From positions 143,990-207,989 of the forward strand of contig DEZK01000019.1 of NCBI GenBank assembly GCA_002365175.1: a stretch of DNA of 64,000 nucleotides. Direction: 5' to 3'. The translations under genes and the position numbers were made by a program. The notes beneath the pieces were generated by a model, which was given only the letters and a program-made list of their open reading frames with translations, searched no databases and was not told the origin of the DNA. This DNA is from Raskinella chloraquaticus (SeqCode) (GTDB lineage: Bacteria; Pseudomonadota; Alphaproteobacteria; Rhizobiales; UBA4765). Shown here piece after piece: positions 56,935-64,000 of this stretch. Numbering within the stretch: the first letter of the stretch is position 1; each line of letters begins with the position of its first letter.

Positions 56935-58887
56935 TTATACATTCCTCTCGACGCGGCCCGAAAGCTCCCCATACCCCTCAACCAACGCTTCCGCCCCATC
57001 AAGCAGCGAGAATTCGCGCCACAGTGACATCAGACGACGGTCGTTTTCTGCATTGGGCTCAGCAGCGAACGCCGCTTCTGCGAGCTTCAATTCCCTATGT
57101 ATGTTGCGTGCGCGCCGATGCAAGGCCGCCATCTGCAGCCAACTCGTCTCCGCATCGCTGATATCAGCCTCGACACTGACAAACCACAGGCCACCCTGGC
57201 GCATGAAAACGCCAAGGCGCTGCAACTCGCGGGAAAATCCGAGCCCCGTCAACGCCGATGACAGGGCATCGGACGTGTCAATGCCCTCATTCACCACCTG
57301 CGCGGCGAGCGCCTTCTGCAGGCGCGTCAGAACGGCATCGGAAAATTCAAGCTGGGAGAACATTTCCGCATGCCGCGATACAAGAAGCGGGTGATTGAGC
57401 GCGCCCACCATCAGCAGGGCCTCGCGCTGCGGCCAGTCACTGTTTTGCCCGCGCAGCAGCGGGCTGCGCCGCAGGGCTTCCGATACGACGATGGGGCCGG
57501 CCTCAGCCGGTGCTCGGCGCCGCCCGCCCTTGCCCGCACGCCCGGCCTGCCAGTCGGCCTGCCCTTGGCCCGTGCGTCGGTAAGACCCGCGCGGAGCACG
57601 CTGCCCACTCTCCCCGTCCTGCCCCAGAAGCCGTCGCATGCGCCGGCGCAATTCATCCTCGTAATGGCGGCGCACGCTTGCATCGGCAATACTCGCGGCG
57701 AGCGCACCGACCCGGCGCTCGAGCCCGGCACGGCGCTCCGGCGTCGTGATGTCGATGGCTGCCGTTTCCCGCTCCCACAGCATGTCAACCAGCGGACGGG
57801 CGCTGTTCAGCACGTCCTCCATGGCCGCACGGCCGCGCTGTCGAACGAGATCGTCAGGGTCAAGGCCAGCGGGCAGCAAAGCGAATCTGATGGTTTTTTC
57901 GGCACTGATGCGCGGCAACGCCAGTTCGATCGCCCGATAAGCGGCACGCAGACCCGCCTTGTCTCCGTCAAAACACAGAATCGGCTCATCGGCCATCCGC
58001 CAGCATAATCCCAGCTGATCCTCGGTGAGCGCGGTGCCGAGCGGCGCCACCGTTTCCCCGATCCCGGCCTGGGTGAGCATGATGGCATCGACATAACCTT
58101 CCACCACCACAAGCCGTCCGGTCTGATGGGCGGCCTTGCGCGCCCGCGCTGCGTTGAAGACGATCGACCCCTTGTGGAAGAGCGCGGTCTCGGGCGAATT
58201 CAGGTATTTGGCCGGCGCATCGGCTGCCAACGCCCGTCCGCCAAAGGCCACGACCCGCCCGCGATGGTCTTCGATCGGAAACATCACACGTTCGCGGAAC
58301 CGGTCGTAGGCAACAGGAATATCCTCGCCGTGAATGAGCAGACCGCCCGCAATCATGTCCTCGAGCGACACTCCCTTGGCGATCAAGTGCTGGCGCAACG
58401 CTTCGCGCGAGGAAGAGGCGTAGCCGATGCGGAACTCGGCAATGGTTTCGTCACTCAAGCCCCGGTCAGCCACATAACCTCTTGCTGCCGCACCCTGTCT
58501 GCCTTGAAGATTTTCTGCAAAAAACCGCGCCGCGAGTTCAAGGACATCATAAAGGCCCCGCCGCTTGTCGCTGGCGTCCGACGCTTGTGCCGATACCGCT
58601 GGCATCTTGAGACCCGCCTCGCCGGCAAGCCGCTCGACGGCTTCGGGAAAGCTCAACCCTTCCGTCTCCATGATGAAGGAGAACTGGTCGCCATGCTTTC
58701 CCGAAGAAAAGCAATGGTAGAAGCCCTTTTGATCGTTGACGTAAAAAGACGGCGTCTTCTCGGCGTTGAACGGCGACAGGCCGCGCCATTCGCGCCCCTG
58801 CTTCTTCAACTTGACGCGCCGCGCGACAACCGCCGAAAGCGGCAGCCGGGCACGGATATCGTCAAGGAAGTCGGGCGGGAAACGCAT
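56935..58887 (-). CDS. dnaG: DNA primase DnaG with degenerate zinc-binding motif
   Basis: DnaG makes RNA primers at the replication fork. The 650-residue protein has the N-terminal zinc-ribbon region, the RNA polymerase core, the TOPRIM domain (VVVEGYVDAIMLTQAG and CFDGDKAGLRAA) and a C-terminal helicase-binding region. In the zinc ribbon, where E. coli has Cys40-His43-Cys61-Cys64, this protein has Ser38, Asn41, Cys59 and Ser62 (LSPFNAEKTPSF, HCFSSGKHG), so it should not bind zinc in the usual way. The gene lies 210 bases upstream of rpoD, same strand. Confidence 0.96.
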   Translation of the reverse strand: MRFPPDFLDDIRARLPLSAVVARRVKLKKQGREWRGLSPFNAEKTPSFYVNDQKGFYHCFSSGKHGDQFSFIMETEGLSFPEAVERLAGEAGLKMPAVSAQASDASDKRRGLYDVLELAARFFAENLQGRQGAAARGYVADRGLSDETIAEFRIGYASSSREALRQHLIAKGVSLEDMIAGGLLIHGEDIPVAYDRFRERVMFPIEDHRGRVVAFGGRALAADAPAKYLNSPETALFHKGSIVFNAARARKAAHQTGRLVVVEGYVDAIMLTQAGIGETVAPLGTALTEDQLGLCWRMADEPILCFDGDKAGLRAAYRAIELALPRISAEKTIRFALLPAGLDPDDLVRQRGRAAMEDVLNSARPLVDMLWERETAAIDITTPERRAGLERRVGALAASIADASVRRHYEDELRRRMRRLLGQDGESGQRAPRGSYRRTGQGQADWQAGRAGKGGRRRAPAEAGPIVVSEALRRSPLLRGQNSDWPQREALLMVGALNHPLLVSRHAEMFSQLEFSDAVLTRLQKALAAQVVNEGIDTSDALSSALTGLGFSRELQRLGVFMRQGGLWFVSVEADISDAETSWLQMAALHRRARNIHRELKLAEAAFAAEPNAENDRRLMSLWREFSLLDGAEALVEGYGELSGRVERNV

Positions 58888-59099
58888 GGCATCTTATAGC
58901 AGAGGTTTGACCGATCCCGGCAAGACTTTGGCGGCAGCACCCGCACCACCGGCCCGCTGGTCCCTCACGCTGCGCTTGCAAGCCGAGGTACCTTCACGCA
59001 CAATCAATCACGATTCCGTGATTTCAAGTCGATCCACCGCCCAACTACGTTGTCGTGCCACGTTTTTTGGCAAACGTTTTTGCCTCGGGAGTAGCGCTG

Positions 59100-59510
59100 A
59101 TGTTGGGATTTTTCGACCGCCTGCAGGCCTATCAACCGCAAGTGCTTGGCTTGCTGCGCATCATGACCGGGCTGCTGTTCCTCCAGTTCGGCTGCGCCAA
59201 GATCCTCGGCATTCTGCCCTGGCCTAGCGGTCAACCGGCCTTTTTATCGCTCATCTGGTTTGCCGGCATGATGGAACTGATCGGTGGCGCACTGATCACC
59301 GTGGGCTTCGGCACGCGACTGGTCGCGTTCCTGTGCAGCGGTGAAATGGCGATTGGTTATTTCATGTCGCATTTTCCCCGCGGGTTCGTTCCGCTCACTA
59401 ACGGCGGCAACCTCGCCATTCTGTTCTGCTTTGTGTTTCTTTATCTCGCGGTTGCCGGCGGCGGCGCTTTCAGCCTTGATTCGGCAAGAGCGAAATCATC
59501 CGCCATGTAG
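59100..59510 (+). CDS. DoxX-family membrane protein
   Basis: A 136-residue four-helix DoxX-type protein: LLRIMTGLLFLQFGCAKIL, LIWFAGMMELIGGALITVG, and FMSHFPRGFVPLTNGGNLAIL, which is typical of this group. The start chosen (ATG 59100) has GGGAG nine bases upstream; an upstream ATG at 59055 would add 15 residues. Unrelated in sequence detail to the DoxX at 39928-40353. The function is unknown, with a possible redox or quinone link. Confidence 0.8.
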   Translation: MLGFFDRLQAYQPQVLGLLRIMTGLLFLQFGCAKILGILPWPSGQPAFLSLIWFAGMMELIGGALITVGFGTRLVAFLCSGEMAIGYFMSHFPRGFVPLTNGGNLAILFCFVFLYLAVAGGGAFSLDSARAKSSAM

Positions 59511-59524
59511 CAGGCCTGCCGGAA

Positions 59525-59977
59525 TCAACCCTTGAGCATGTCCTTGAGGGCGGCGCTGGCTTTGGCAAAATCCATCTTGCCGGCATAGCCGGCGCGCAAG
59601 GCGCTCATTACTTTTCCCATATCCTTGAGGCCGGCGGCCTGCGTCTCGCCAATCATCCGGGCAATGATGGTGCGCATGTCGTCATCCGTCACCTGTTGCG
59701 GCAGATAGGCAGCGATAATGGCGATTTCGCCACGCTCCTGCGCTGCCAGCTCCTGTCGCCCGGCCTTTTCGTAAATCTCGGCGCTTTCCTGGCGCTGCTT
59801 GATCAGCTTTTGCAGTACGTTGAGGATATCCTCATCGCTCAACGGCCCCTTGCCCAGTCCGCGCGCCTCGATATCCTTGTTCTTGACCGCGTCGTTGACC
59901 AGACGAAGGGTCGCCACCTTCAACGCGTCGCGCGCTTTCATCGCCGCATTGAGATCAAGCTTCAGCTGTTCGCGCAT
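59525..59977 (-). CDS. yqeY: GatB/YqeY domain protein
   Basis: A 150-residue helical protein matching YqeY, which resembles the tRNA-binding tail of GatB: MREQLKLDLNAAMKARDALKVATL, SDEDILNVLQKLIKQRQESAE, EIAIIAAYLPQQV and GKVMSALRAGYAGKMD. In alphaproteobacteria it commonly lies between carA and dnaG, as here. The ATG at 59977 has AAGGA eight bases upstream; longer frames are not conserved. Confidence 0.9.
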   Translation of the reverse strand: MREQLKLDLNAAMKARDALKVATLRLVNDAVKNKDIEARGLGKGPLSDEDILNVLQKLIKQRQESAEIYEKAGRQELAAQERGEIAIIAAYLPQQVTDDDMRTIIARMIGETQAAGLKDMGKVMSALRAGYAGKMDFAKASAALKDMLKG

Positions 59978-60089
59978 GTCTGCATTCCTTTTCATCGGCA
60001 CCGCGCGGGGTTGACGGCCCCAGATCGCGCCTTTACCTGTCGCCTCCCGGTACCGATCGTGAACGGGCGCCCGCAGCGCTGGCGGACCT

Positions 60090-60122
60090 CAGGACTTAGT
60101 CCTGAACCACCAAGCCCTGGTG
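60090..60122 (+). promoter_or_regulatory. Two tandem small hairpins in the carA leader
   Basis: CAGGACTTAGTCCTG (60090-60104) is a near-perfect palindrome, followed by CACCA-AGCCC-TGGTG (60108-60122), a 5-bp stem. Both end about 20 bases before the carA start. carAB is often regulated by arginine or pyrimidine, so a leader structure or an operator is possible. No known motif is matched. Confidence 0.3.
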
Positions 60123-60143
60123 CCGGATACAAGGGACAAGGCG

Positions 60144-61340
60144 ATGATGCAAGCAACCCCGTCCTTCGACGCCGATGAAATGCGCGCCACCGCCTGTCTG
60201 GTTCTGGCGGATGGCACCATCTTCCATGGTATCGGCCTGGGCGGCGAAGGCGAGGCGGTGGGTGAAGTGTGCTTCAACACTGCGATGACCGGCTATCAGG
60301 AAATCCTGACCGATCCCTCCTACGCCGGACAGATCATTACCTTCACCTTCCCCCATATCGGCAATGTCGGGACGAATGAGGAAGACATCGAGACGGTGAA
60401 CCTCGCAGCAAGTGCCGGCGTGCGCGGGGCGATCCTGCGCGCCGACGTCACCCATCCCTCCAATTACCGCGCCACGCGCCACCTCTCCGACTGGTTGAAA
60501 TCACGCGGCATCATCGCCCTGTCAGGGATCGATACACGCGCTCTGACCGCCTTCATCCGCGACCATAGCATGCCAAACGGCGTGATTGCCCATCATCCTG
60601 ACGGCACATTCGACTATGAGGCACTGAAGAAGCAGGCGCGCGACTGGCCGGGCCTCGTTGGCATGGATCTGGTGCCTGACGTGACCGCTACCCAGCGCTA
60701 TAGCTGGGATGAGAGCGAATGGCGCTGGGGCGAAGGCTATCGCCGGCAGGACCATCACGGGCGGCACATCGTTGCCATTGATTACGGCGTCAAGCGCAAC
60801 ATCCTGCGCCAGCTGGTGCGGGCTGGAAATCGCGTCAGCGTGGTGCCGGCCACCGCATCCCTGGACGACATCATGGCGCTCAAGCCCGATGGCGTTTTTC
60901 TGTCAAACGGCCCTGGCGACCCGGCCGCCACCGGCGTTTATGCCGTGCCCGTCATCAAGGCGCTGATCGACAGGAATGTGCCGATTTTCGGCATCTGCCT
61001 CGGTCATCAGATGCTGGCGCTGGCCCTTGGCGGCACCACCGTCAAGATGGCGCAGGGCCACCACGGCGCCAATCATCCGGTCAAGGATCTGACGACAGGC
61101 AAGGTCGAGATCACGTCGATGAACCACGGCTTTGCGGTGGACAGTTCTAGCCTGCCGGGCGACATTGAGGAAACGCATGTGTCGCTGTTTGACGGCTCAA
61201 ACACCGGCATCCGCTCGAAGAGCCGGCCGGTCTTTTCGGTCCAGTACCACCCCGAAGCCTCACCCGGCCCGCGCGACAGCCATTACCTCTTCGATCGCTT
61301 TGCCGCGCTCATCGATGCGCGCCGCAACCGCGCGGCCTGA
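60144..61340 (+). CDS. carA: Carbamoyl-phosphate synthase small subunit CarA
   Basis: CarA is the glutaminase subunit that feeds ammonia to CarB for carbamoyl phosphate in arginine and pyrimidine synthesis. A 398-residue product: N-terminal domain (FNTAMTGYQEILTDPSYAGQI), and a class I glutamine amidotransferase domain with nucleophile Cys in FGICLGHQMLALALGG and the His-Glu pair in YHPEASPGPRDSHYLF. Upstream starts at 60120 also fit; the ATG at 60144 has AAGGGACAAGG in front. carB is not adjacent downstream; a methyltransferase follows. Confidence 0.96.
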   Translation: MMQATPSFDADEMRATACLVLADGTIFHGIGLGGEGEAVGEVCFNTAMTGYQEILTDPSYAGQIITFTFPHIGNVGTNEEDIETVNLAASAGVRGAILRADVTHPSNYRATRHLSDWLKSRGIIALSGIDTRALTAFIRDHSMPNGVIAHHPDGTFDYEALKKQARDWPGLVGMDLVPDVTATQRYSWDESEWRWGEGYRRQDHHGRHIVAIDYGVKRNILRQLVRAGNRVSVVPATASLDDIMALKPDGVFLSNGPGDPAATGVYAVPVIKALIDRNVPIFGICLGHQMLALALGGTTVKMAQGHHGANHPVKDLTTGKVEITSMNHGFAVDSSSLPGDIEETHVSLFDGSNTGIRSKSRPVFSVQYHPEASPGPRDSHYLFDRFAALIDARRNRAA

Positions 61341-61355
61341 AAGCGGGCGCCCGGC

Positions 61356-62045
61356 ATGGACTGGAAAAGCTTCTGGGACCAGCCCAACGCCATCTATGTC
61401 AGCGAGCGCCATCGCATCGTTCATTACCGCCTCATCGCTGACGAACTGATCGCCCTGGCGGGAGAAACCGCACCCGCACTCCTCGATCATGGCTGCGGAG
61501 AAGCGCTCGAGGCCGAGCGGGTGGCATCTGCCTGCGGCCGCCTTTATCTGGTTGACGCAGCGCCAAGTGTGCGCGCCAAACTATCGGCGCGTCTGGGGTC
61601 CTTTCCGGGCGTCGCGGTCCTGTCGCCGGAGGACGCAACTGCCATCGCCGACAGCAGCCTTGATCTCGTCGTTGCCAATTCCGTCCTGCAATACCTGTCG
61701 TCAGACGAGCTTGATGCTTCTCTTGCTCTGTGGCGCACCAAGCTGAAGGCAGGCGGCAGGCTAGTCCTCGCCGATATCGTCCAGCCGGATGTATCGCCAT
61801 TGGCCGATATCGGCGCGCTATTGTCGCTTGCCTGGCGTCACGGCTTTTTCCCTGCCGCTCTCCTCGGCCTGATGCGCACCGCGCTCTCACCCTATGCGCG
61901 GCTGCGCAAGAATCTGGGCCTGTCCATGCACCGCGAAGCCGAGCTGCTGGCAAGGCTCTCCCGCTTTGGCTTCGCCGCCACCCGCGCCACGCGCAATCTC
62001 GGGCATAATCAGGCGCGCATGACACTGATCGCTCAACCGGCCTGA
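61356..62045 (+). CDS. Class I SAM-dependent methyltransferase
   Basis: A 229-residue Rossmann methyltransferase. Motif I is LLDHGCGEALEAERVA (near 41), motif II LYLVDAAPS, and a motif IV-like SSLDLVVANSVLQYL; the C-terminal half is more hydrophobic (LSLAWRHGFFPAALLGLM). It begins 15 bases after the carA stop, so it is likely co-transcribed. The substrate is unknown. It overlaps the convergent gtrA-like gene by 13 bases. Confidence 0.85.
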   Translation: MDWKSFWDQPNAIYVSERHRIVHYRLIADELIALAGETAPALLDHGCGEALEAERVASACGRLYLVDAAPSVRAKLSARLGSFPGVAVLSPEDATAIADSSLDLVVANSVLQYLSSDELDASLALWRTKLKAGGRLVLADIVQPDVSPLADIGALLSLAWRHGFFPAALLGLMRTALSPYARLRKNLGLSMHREAELLARLSRFGFAATRATRNLGHNQARMTLIAQPA

Positions 62046-62431
62046 CTGCGCCTTTCGCCAAACGAGAAGATCTTGTGAGCAAAGAAGCTCCACACCAGGA
62101 CGATAGCGGTGGTGATGAGCTGGGCAAGCAAATAGGGGATCATCCAGCGCTCGACGAACAGCGTCATCAGCCCGTATGTCAGCCCGAAGCCCACCGCCGC
62201 CACGAGGGCAAAGCGCCAGCCAGCCGCGGCATGGCTGCGGGCGCGGCTATAGGTGTGCCGCTCGTTGAGGACATAGGAGACAATACCACCGCCGACATAA
62301 CCGATGAGCGTGGCGATAACCGCGCCGATCTGGAACAATTCGACAAGCGCGATCAGAAAACCATAGTGGACGACAGCCGCGATCACGCCAACGCCGAAAA
62401 AAGACGCAAATTGTCGGAGCAGCCCATTCAT
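62033..62431 (-). CDS. GtrA-like family membrane protein
   Basis: A 132-residue four-helix GtrA family protein, a class that flips or helps lipid-linked sugars: QFASFFGVGVIAAVVHYG, NERHTYSR at the loop, and WMIPYLLAQLITTAIVLVWSF. The open frame reaches 62467 through a TTG and ATG at 62455, but the ATG at 62431 has AAGGTG six bases upstream and matches the usual N-terminus. No polysaccharide cluster is adjacent. It is convergent with the methyltransferase. Confidence 0.82.
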   Translation of the reverse strand: MNGLLRQFASFFGVGVIAAVVHYGFLIALVELFQIGAVIATLIGYVGGGIVSYVLNERHTYSRARSHAAAGWRFALVAAVGFGLTYGLMTLFVERWMIPYLLAQLITTAIVLVWSFFAHKIFSFGERRSQAG

Positions 62432-62586
62432 TGCCGGCACCTTGGCGATGTTCATTGATGGCGGCAAGCCATCTGCGCGTGAATTTGCCTGTCACCCCAT
62501 AAATCAGCGTTAAATTATCGCCAAAACTCACTTGCCTTCGCCGATCACCGGCGCGATGGTGCGACCAGCTCATAACGAGGTTTGCC

Positions 62587-63060
62587 ATGCTGCGTACGCT
62601 ATGTTCGGCCATCACTTTCTTGTCTCTGCTGGTATTGGCGCAGCCGGCCGGCGCGTCGGGTTCGTTCCCCTGGCTTCCCTGGTATCCGCTGGCCGATCAA
62701 CAGGATGTCGGCGCGCTCAAAGGCATTCCGTCTTGCGGTGATCCTGGTCTGGTCTCAAACCTTCTGGGGCGCTTCAATCAGACCGAATTCGTCTACTGGG
62801 GCGGCTTCCATAATCTTCAAAGCGTCGAAGGGCTGGCCGAGAAGGCCTCGCGCGAGCGTGAGAACGACAAGATCGCCCGGCGCTGGTGCTCAGGGACCGC
62901 CGTCTTCGCCGATGGCTCGCGTCGCCGCCTGGTGGTTGAACTGGCCTCCAACGCCGAGTGGCTGGGGCTGTCCTACAGCCTTGCCTATTGCATCGTCGGG
63001 CTTGATCGCGGCTCTGTTTATGGGCGCGATTGTGCCGGTCTCCAGAAGCGGACTTTCTGA
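62587..63060 (+). CDS. Secreted cysteine-containing hypothetical protein coupled to RNase T2
   Basis: A 157-residue exported protein: signal peptide LCSAITFLSLLVLAQPAGA, then PWLPWYPLADQQDV, a mature domain with four Cys (PSCGDPG, RRWCSGT, YCIVG, RDCAG) compatible with two disulfides, and no recognised family. Its TGA overlaps the ATG of the RNase T2 gene (TGATG), indicating translational coupling. A partner, chaperone or inhibitor of the nuclease is possible but not shown. Confidence 0.65.
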   Translation: MLRTLCSAITFLSLLVLAQPAGASGSFPWLPWYPLADQQDVGALKGIPSCGDPGLVSNLLGRFNQTEFVYWGGFHNLQSVEGLAEKASRERENDKIARRWCSGTAVFADGSRRRLVVELASNAEWLGLSYSLAYCIVGLDRGSVYGRDCAGLQKRTF

Positions 63061-63716
63061 TGCGGGGAGGCTGCGCTCTCGCCCTGCTGCTGGTCGCGGG
63101 CTTTTGTATGGTCAGCCGCCCGGCAGCGGCGCAGCGCGCAGCTGATTTTGATTTTTATGTCCTTGCCCTGTCCTGGTCGCCAACCTTTTGCGCGTTGACC
63201 GGCAATGATCGCGGCGATGCGCAATGTTCGTCTTCGCGCCCGCGCGCCTTCGTTCTTCATGGGCTGTGGCCGCAATATGAGCGTGGCTATCCCCGCTCGT
63301 GCGGCGGCACATCGCCGCCGCGCGTCCCGGACGGCACGATCGCGCGCATGCTCGATATCATGCCTTCGCGTGGTCTGGTCATTCATGAATGGCGCACTCA
63401 CGGCACCTGTTCCGGGCTTGACCCGCAGAGCTATTTCGACACCGCCCGCCGCGCGTTTTCGCAAATCACCATTCCCGAGGCGCTGCGCACCGCCAAGGCT
63501 GCCGGCAGCGCCTCGCCGGACGATATTGAGCAGGCCTTTCTCAAGGTAAATCCCGCGCTGTCGCGCGAGGGTATCGCCGTCACCTGCGCCAGAGGCCGGC
63601 TGGAGGAGGTGCGGATCTGTCTGTCACGGACATTACAGCCGCGTCGTTGCGCAGAGGTTGACCGCCAGGCCTGCCGTGCCGGCGTCATCGATATACCGGG
63701 CGCAGCCGCGCGCTGA
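63060..63716 (+). CDS. Secreted ribonuclease T2 family protein
   Basis: A 218-residue exported RNase. Signal peptide CALALLLVAGFCMVSRPAAAQ is followed by the T2 core: DFYVLALSWSPTFC, catalytic segment I FVLHGLWPQ (first His) and segment II HEWRTHGTC (Glu, Lys-replaced-Arg, second His). Cys pairs for the conserved disulfides are present. T2 enzymes cut RNA to 3'-phosphates outside the cytoplasm, for nutrient use. The ATG at 63060 overlaps the upstream stop; the earlier start (63030) lies inside that gene. Confidence 0.93.
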   Translation: MRGGCALALLLVAGFCMVSRPAAAQRAADFDFYVLALSWSPTFCALTGNDRGDAQCSSSRPRAFVLHGLWPQYERGYPRSCGGTSPPRVPDGTIARMLDIMPSRGLVIHEWRTHGTCSGLDPQSYFDTARRAFSQITIPEALRTAKAAGSASPDDIEQAFLKVNPALSREGIAVTCARGRLEEVRICLSRTLQPRRCAEVDRQACRAGVIDIPGAAAR

Positions 63717-63718
63717 CC

Positions 63719-63958
63719 TTATTTGTTGAAGTAGGTGTAGATCAGCTCGCTCGCCTGCTGGCGGTAGACGACGGCCTGGCGAGCAACCGGTGAATGGGGC
63801 AGATAGCGCGCCAGTTCGATGCCCTTGTTGGCAACGACATTCACATCATTTGTAAAACGTGTCAGCGGGCGCTCAAGCATCGACGGGCGCCAGGCGTCAA
63901 AGCCTGTCGACCCCCAGCAATACATGCACATCGTAATGAACAGCAACCGCAGCATCAT
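63719..63958 (-). CDS. Small secreted hypothetical protein
   Basis: The 79-residue product has a hydrophobic N-terminus (LRLLFITMCMYCWGS), probably a signal or lipoprotein peptide, then a polar helical body (NVVANKGIELARYLP) ending YFNK. I do not recognise the family. The stop codon is two bases from the RNase T2 stop, with the genes convergent. Right of it only 42 bases remain in the window. Confidence 0.5.
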   Translation of the reverse strand: MMLRLLFITMCMYCWGSTGFDAWRPSMLERPLTRFTNDVNVVANKGIELARYLPHSPVARQAVVYRQQASELIYTYFNK

Positions 63959-64000
63959 CCAACTCTTTGGCGCGGATTCGCCTCTGTGGTAAGCACCTTA

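Overview
The window is GC-rich chromosomal DNA from an alphaproteobacterium, most likely of the order Hyphomicrobiales (Rhizobiales). The basis is gene order and protein character: a division/cell-wall (dcw) cluster preceded by rnpB and an AmpD-type amidase, the order rpoD - dnaG - yqeY - carA, a MurE with the meso-diaminopimelate DNPR motif, a perfect TTAA-N7-TTAA CtrA-type site, and several families common in that order. I do not call a genus. There is no phage, transposase, integrase, plasmid or CRISPR signature; this is mostly ordinary core and lineage-accessory chromosome.

Region by region. 1-13,430 (minus strand) is the dcw operon read right to left: rsmH, ftsL, ftsI, murE, murF, mraY, murD, ftsW, murG, murC, murB, with many 4-base overlaps. 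mraZ, which usually heads the cluster, is absent; rnpB and an AmpD-like amidase with a peptidoglycan-binding domain lie there instead (13,650-14,830). 14,866-16,081 holds an extensin-like lipoprotein and a DUF2293 gene. 16,241-21,930 is a methionine/SAM-cycle operon: an ArsR-methyltransferase fusion regulator, metF and metH, with a palindromic candidate operator in front. 21,935-24,813 holds a cytoplasmic chemoreceptor, an unannotated 27-residue membrane peptide with its own terminator, and an SDR enzyme. 24,923-26,994 is a four-gene signalling operon: EF-hand protein, ECF sigma factor, membrane anti-sigma candidate and CnrX/ZraP-like periplasmic sensor.

27,001-36,713 is mixed: amidase, YeeE/YedE sulfur transporter, EttA, a secreted protein with the CtrA-type site, tRNA-Ile(CAU), an alpha/beta hydrolase, an acyltransferase, an isopropylmalate/tartrate dehydrogenase-type enzyme and a second extensin-like protein. 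36,818-39,850 is a small aromatic-catabolism module: pcaH, pcaG and a beta-keto acid cleavage enzyme (BKACE) in one apparent operon, followed by a convergent extradiol-dioxygenase-like VOC protein. 39,928-53,840 is accessory metabolism: DoxX, metallo-amidohydrolase, ArfB, a PheC-like periplasmic protein, SIMPL, RlpA, 2OG-oxygenase, MFS, a proline-racemase-family enzyme lacking both catalytic cysteines, HlyU, a Tat-type FAH protein, GlpQ-like phosphodiesterase, thioesterase, PanE-like reductase, GST and others. 54,124-61,340 is the macromolecular-synthesis region: rpoD (with an unusual N-terminal tail), dnaG (degenerate zinc ribbon), yqeY and carA. 61,356-63,958 ends with a methyltransferase, GtrA, a secreted protein coupled to an RNase T2, and a small secreted protein.

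The most interesting hypotheses are the pcaHG-BKACE operon, which could represent a shortened beta-ketoadipate route; the EF-hand/ECF/anti-sigma/metal-sensor operon; the ArsR-methyltransferase control of metF-metH; and the 27-residue membrane peptide. All functional calls come from reading sequence and recalled family knowledge; no database search was run.
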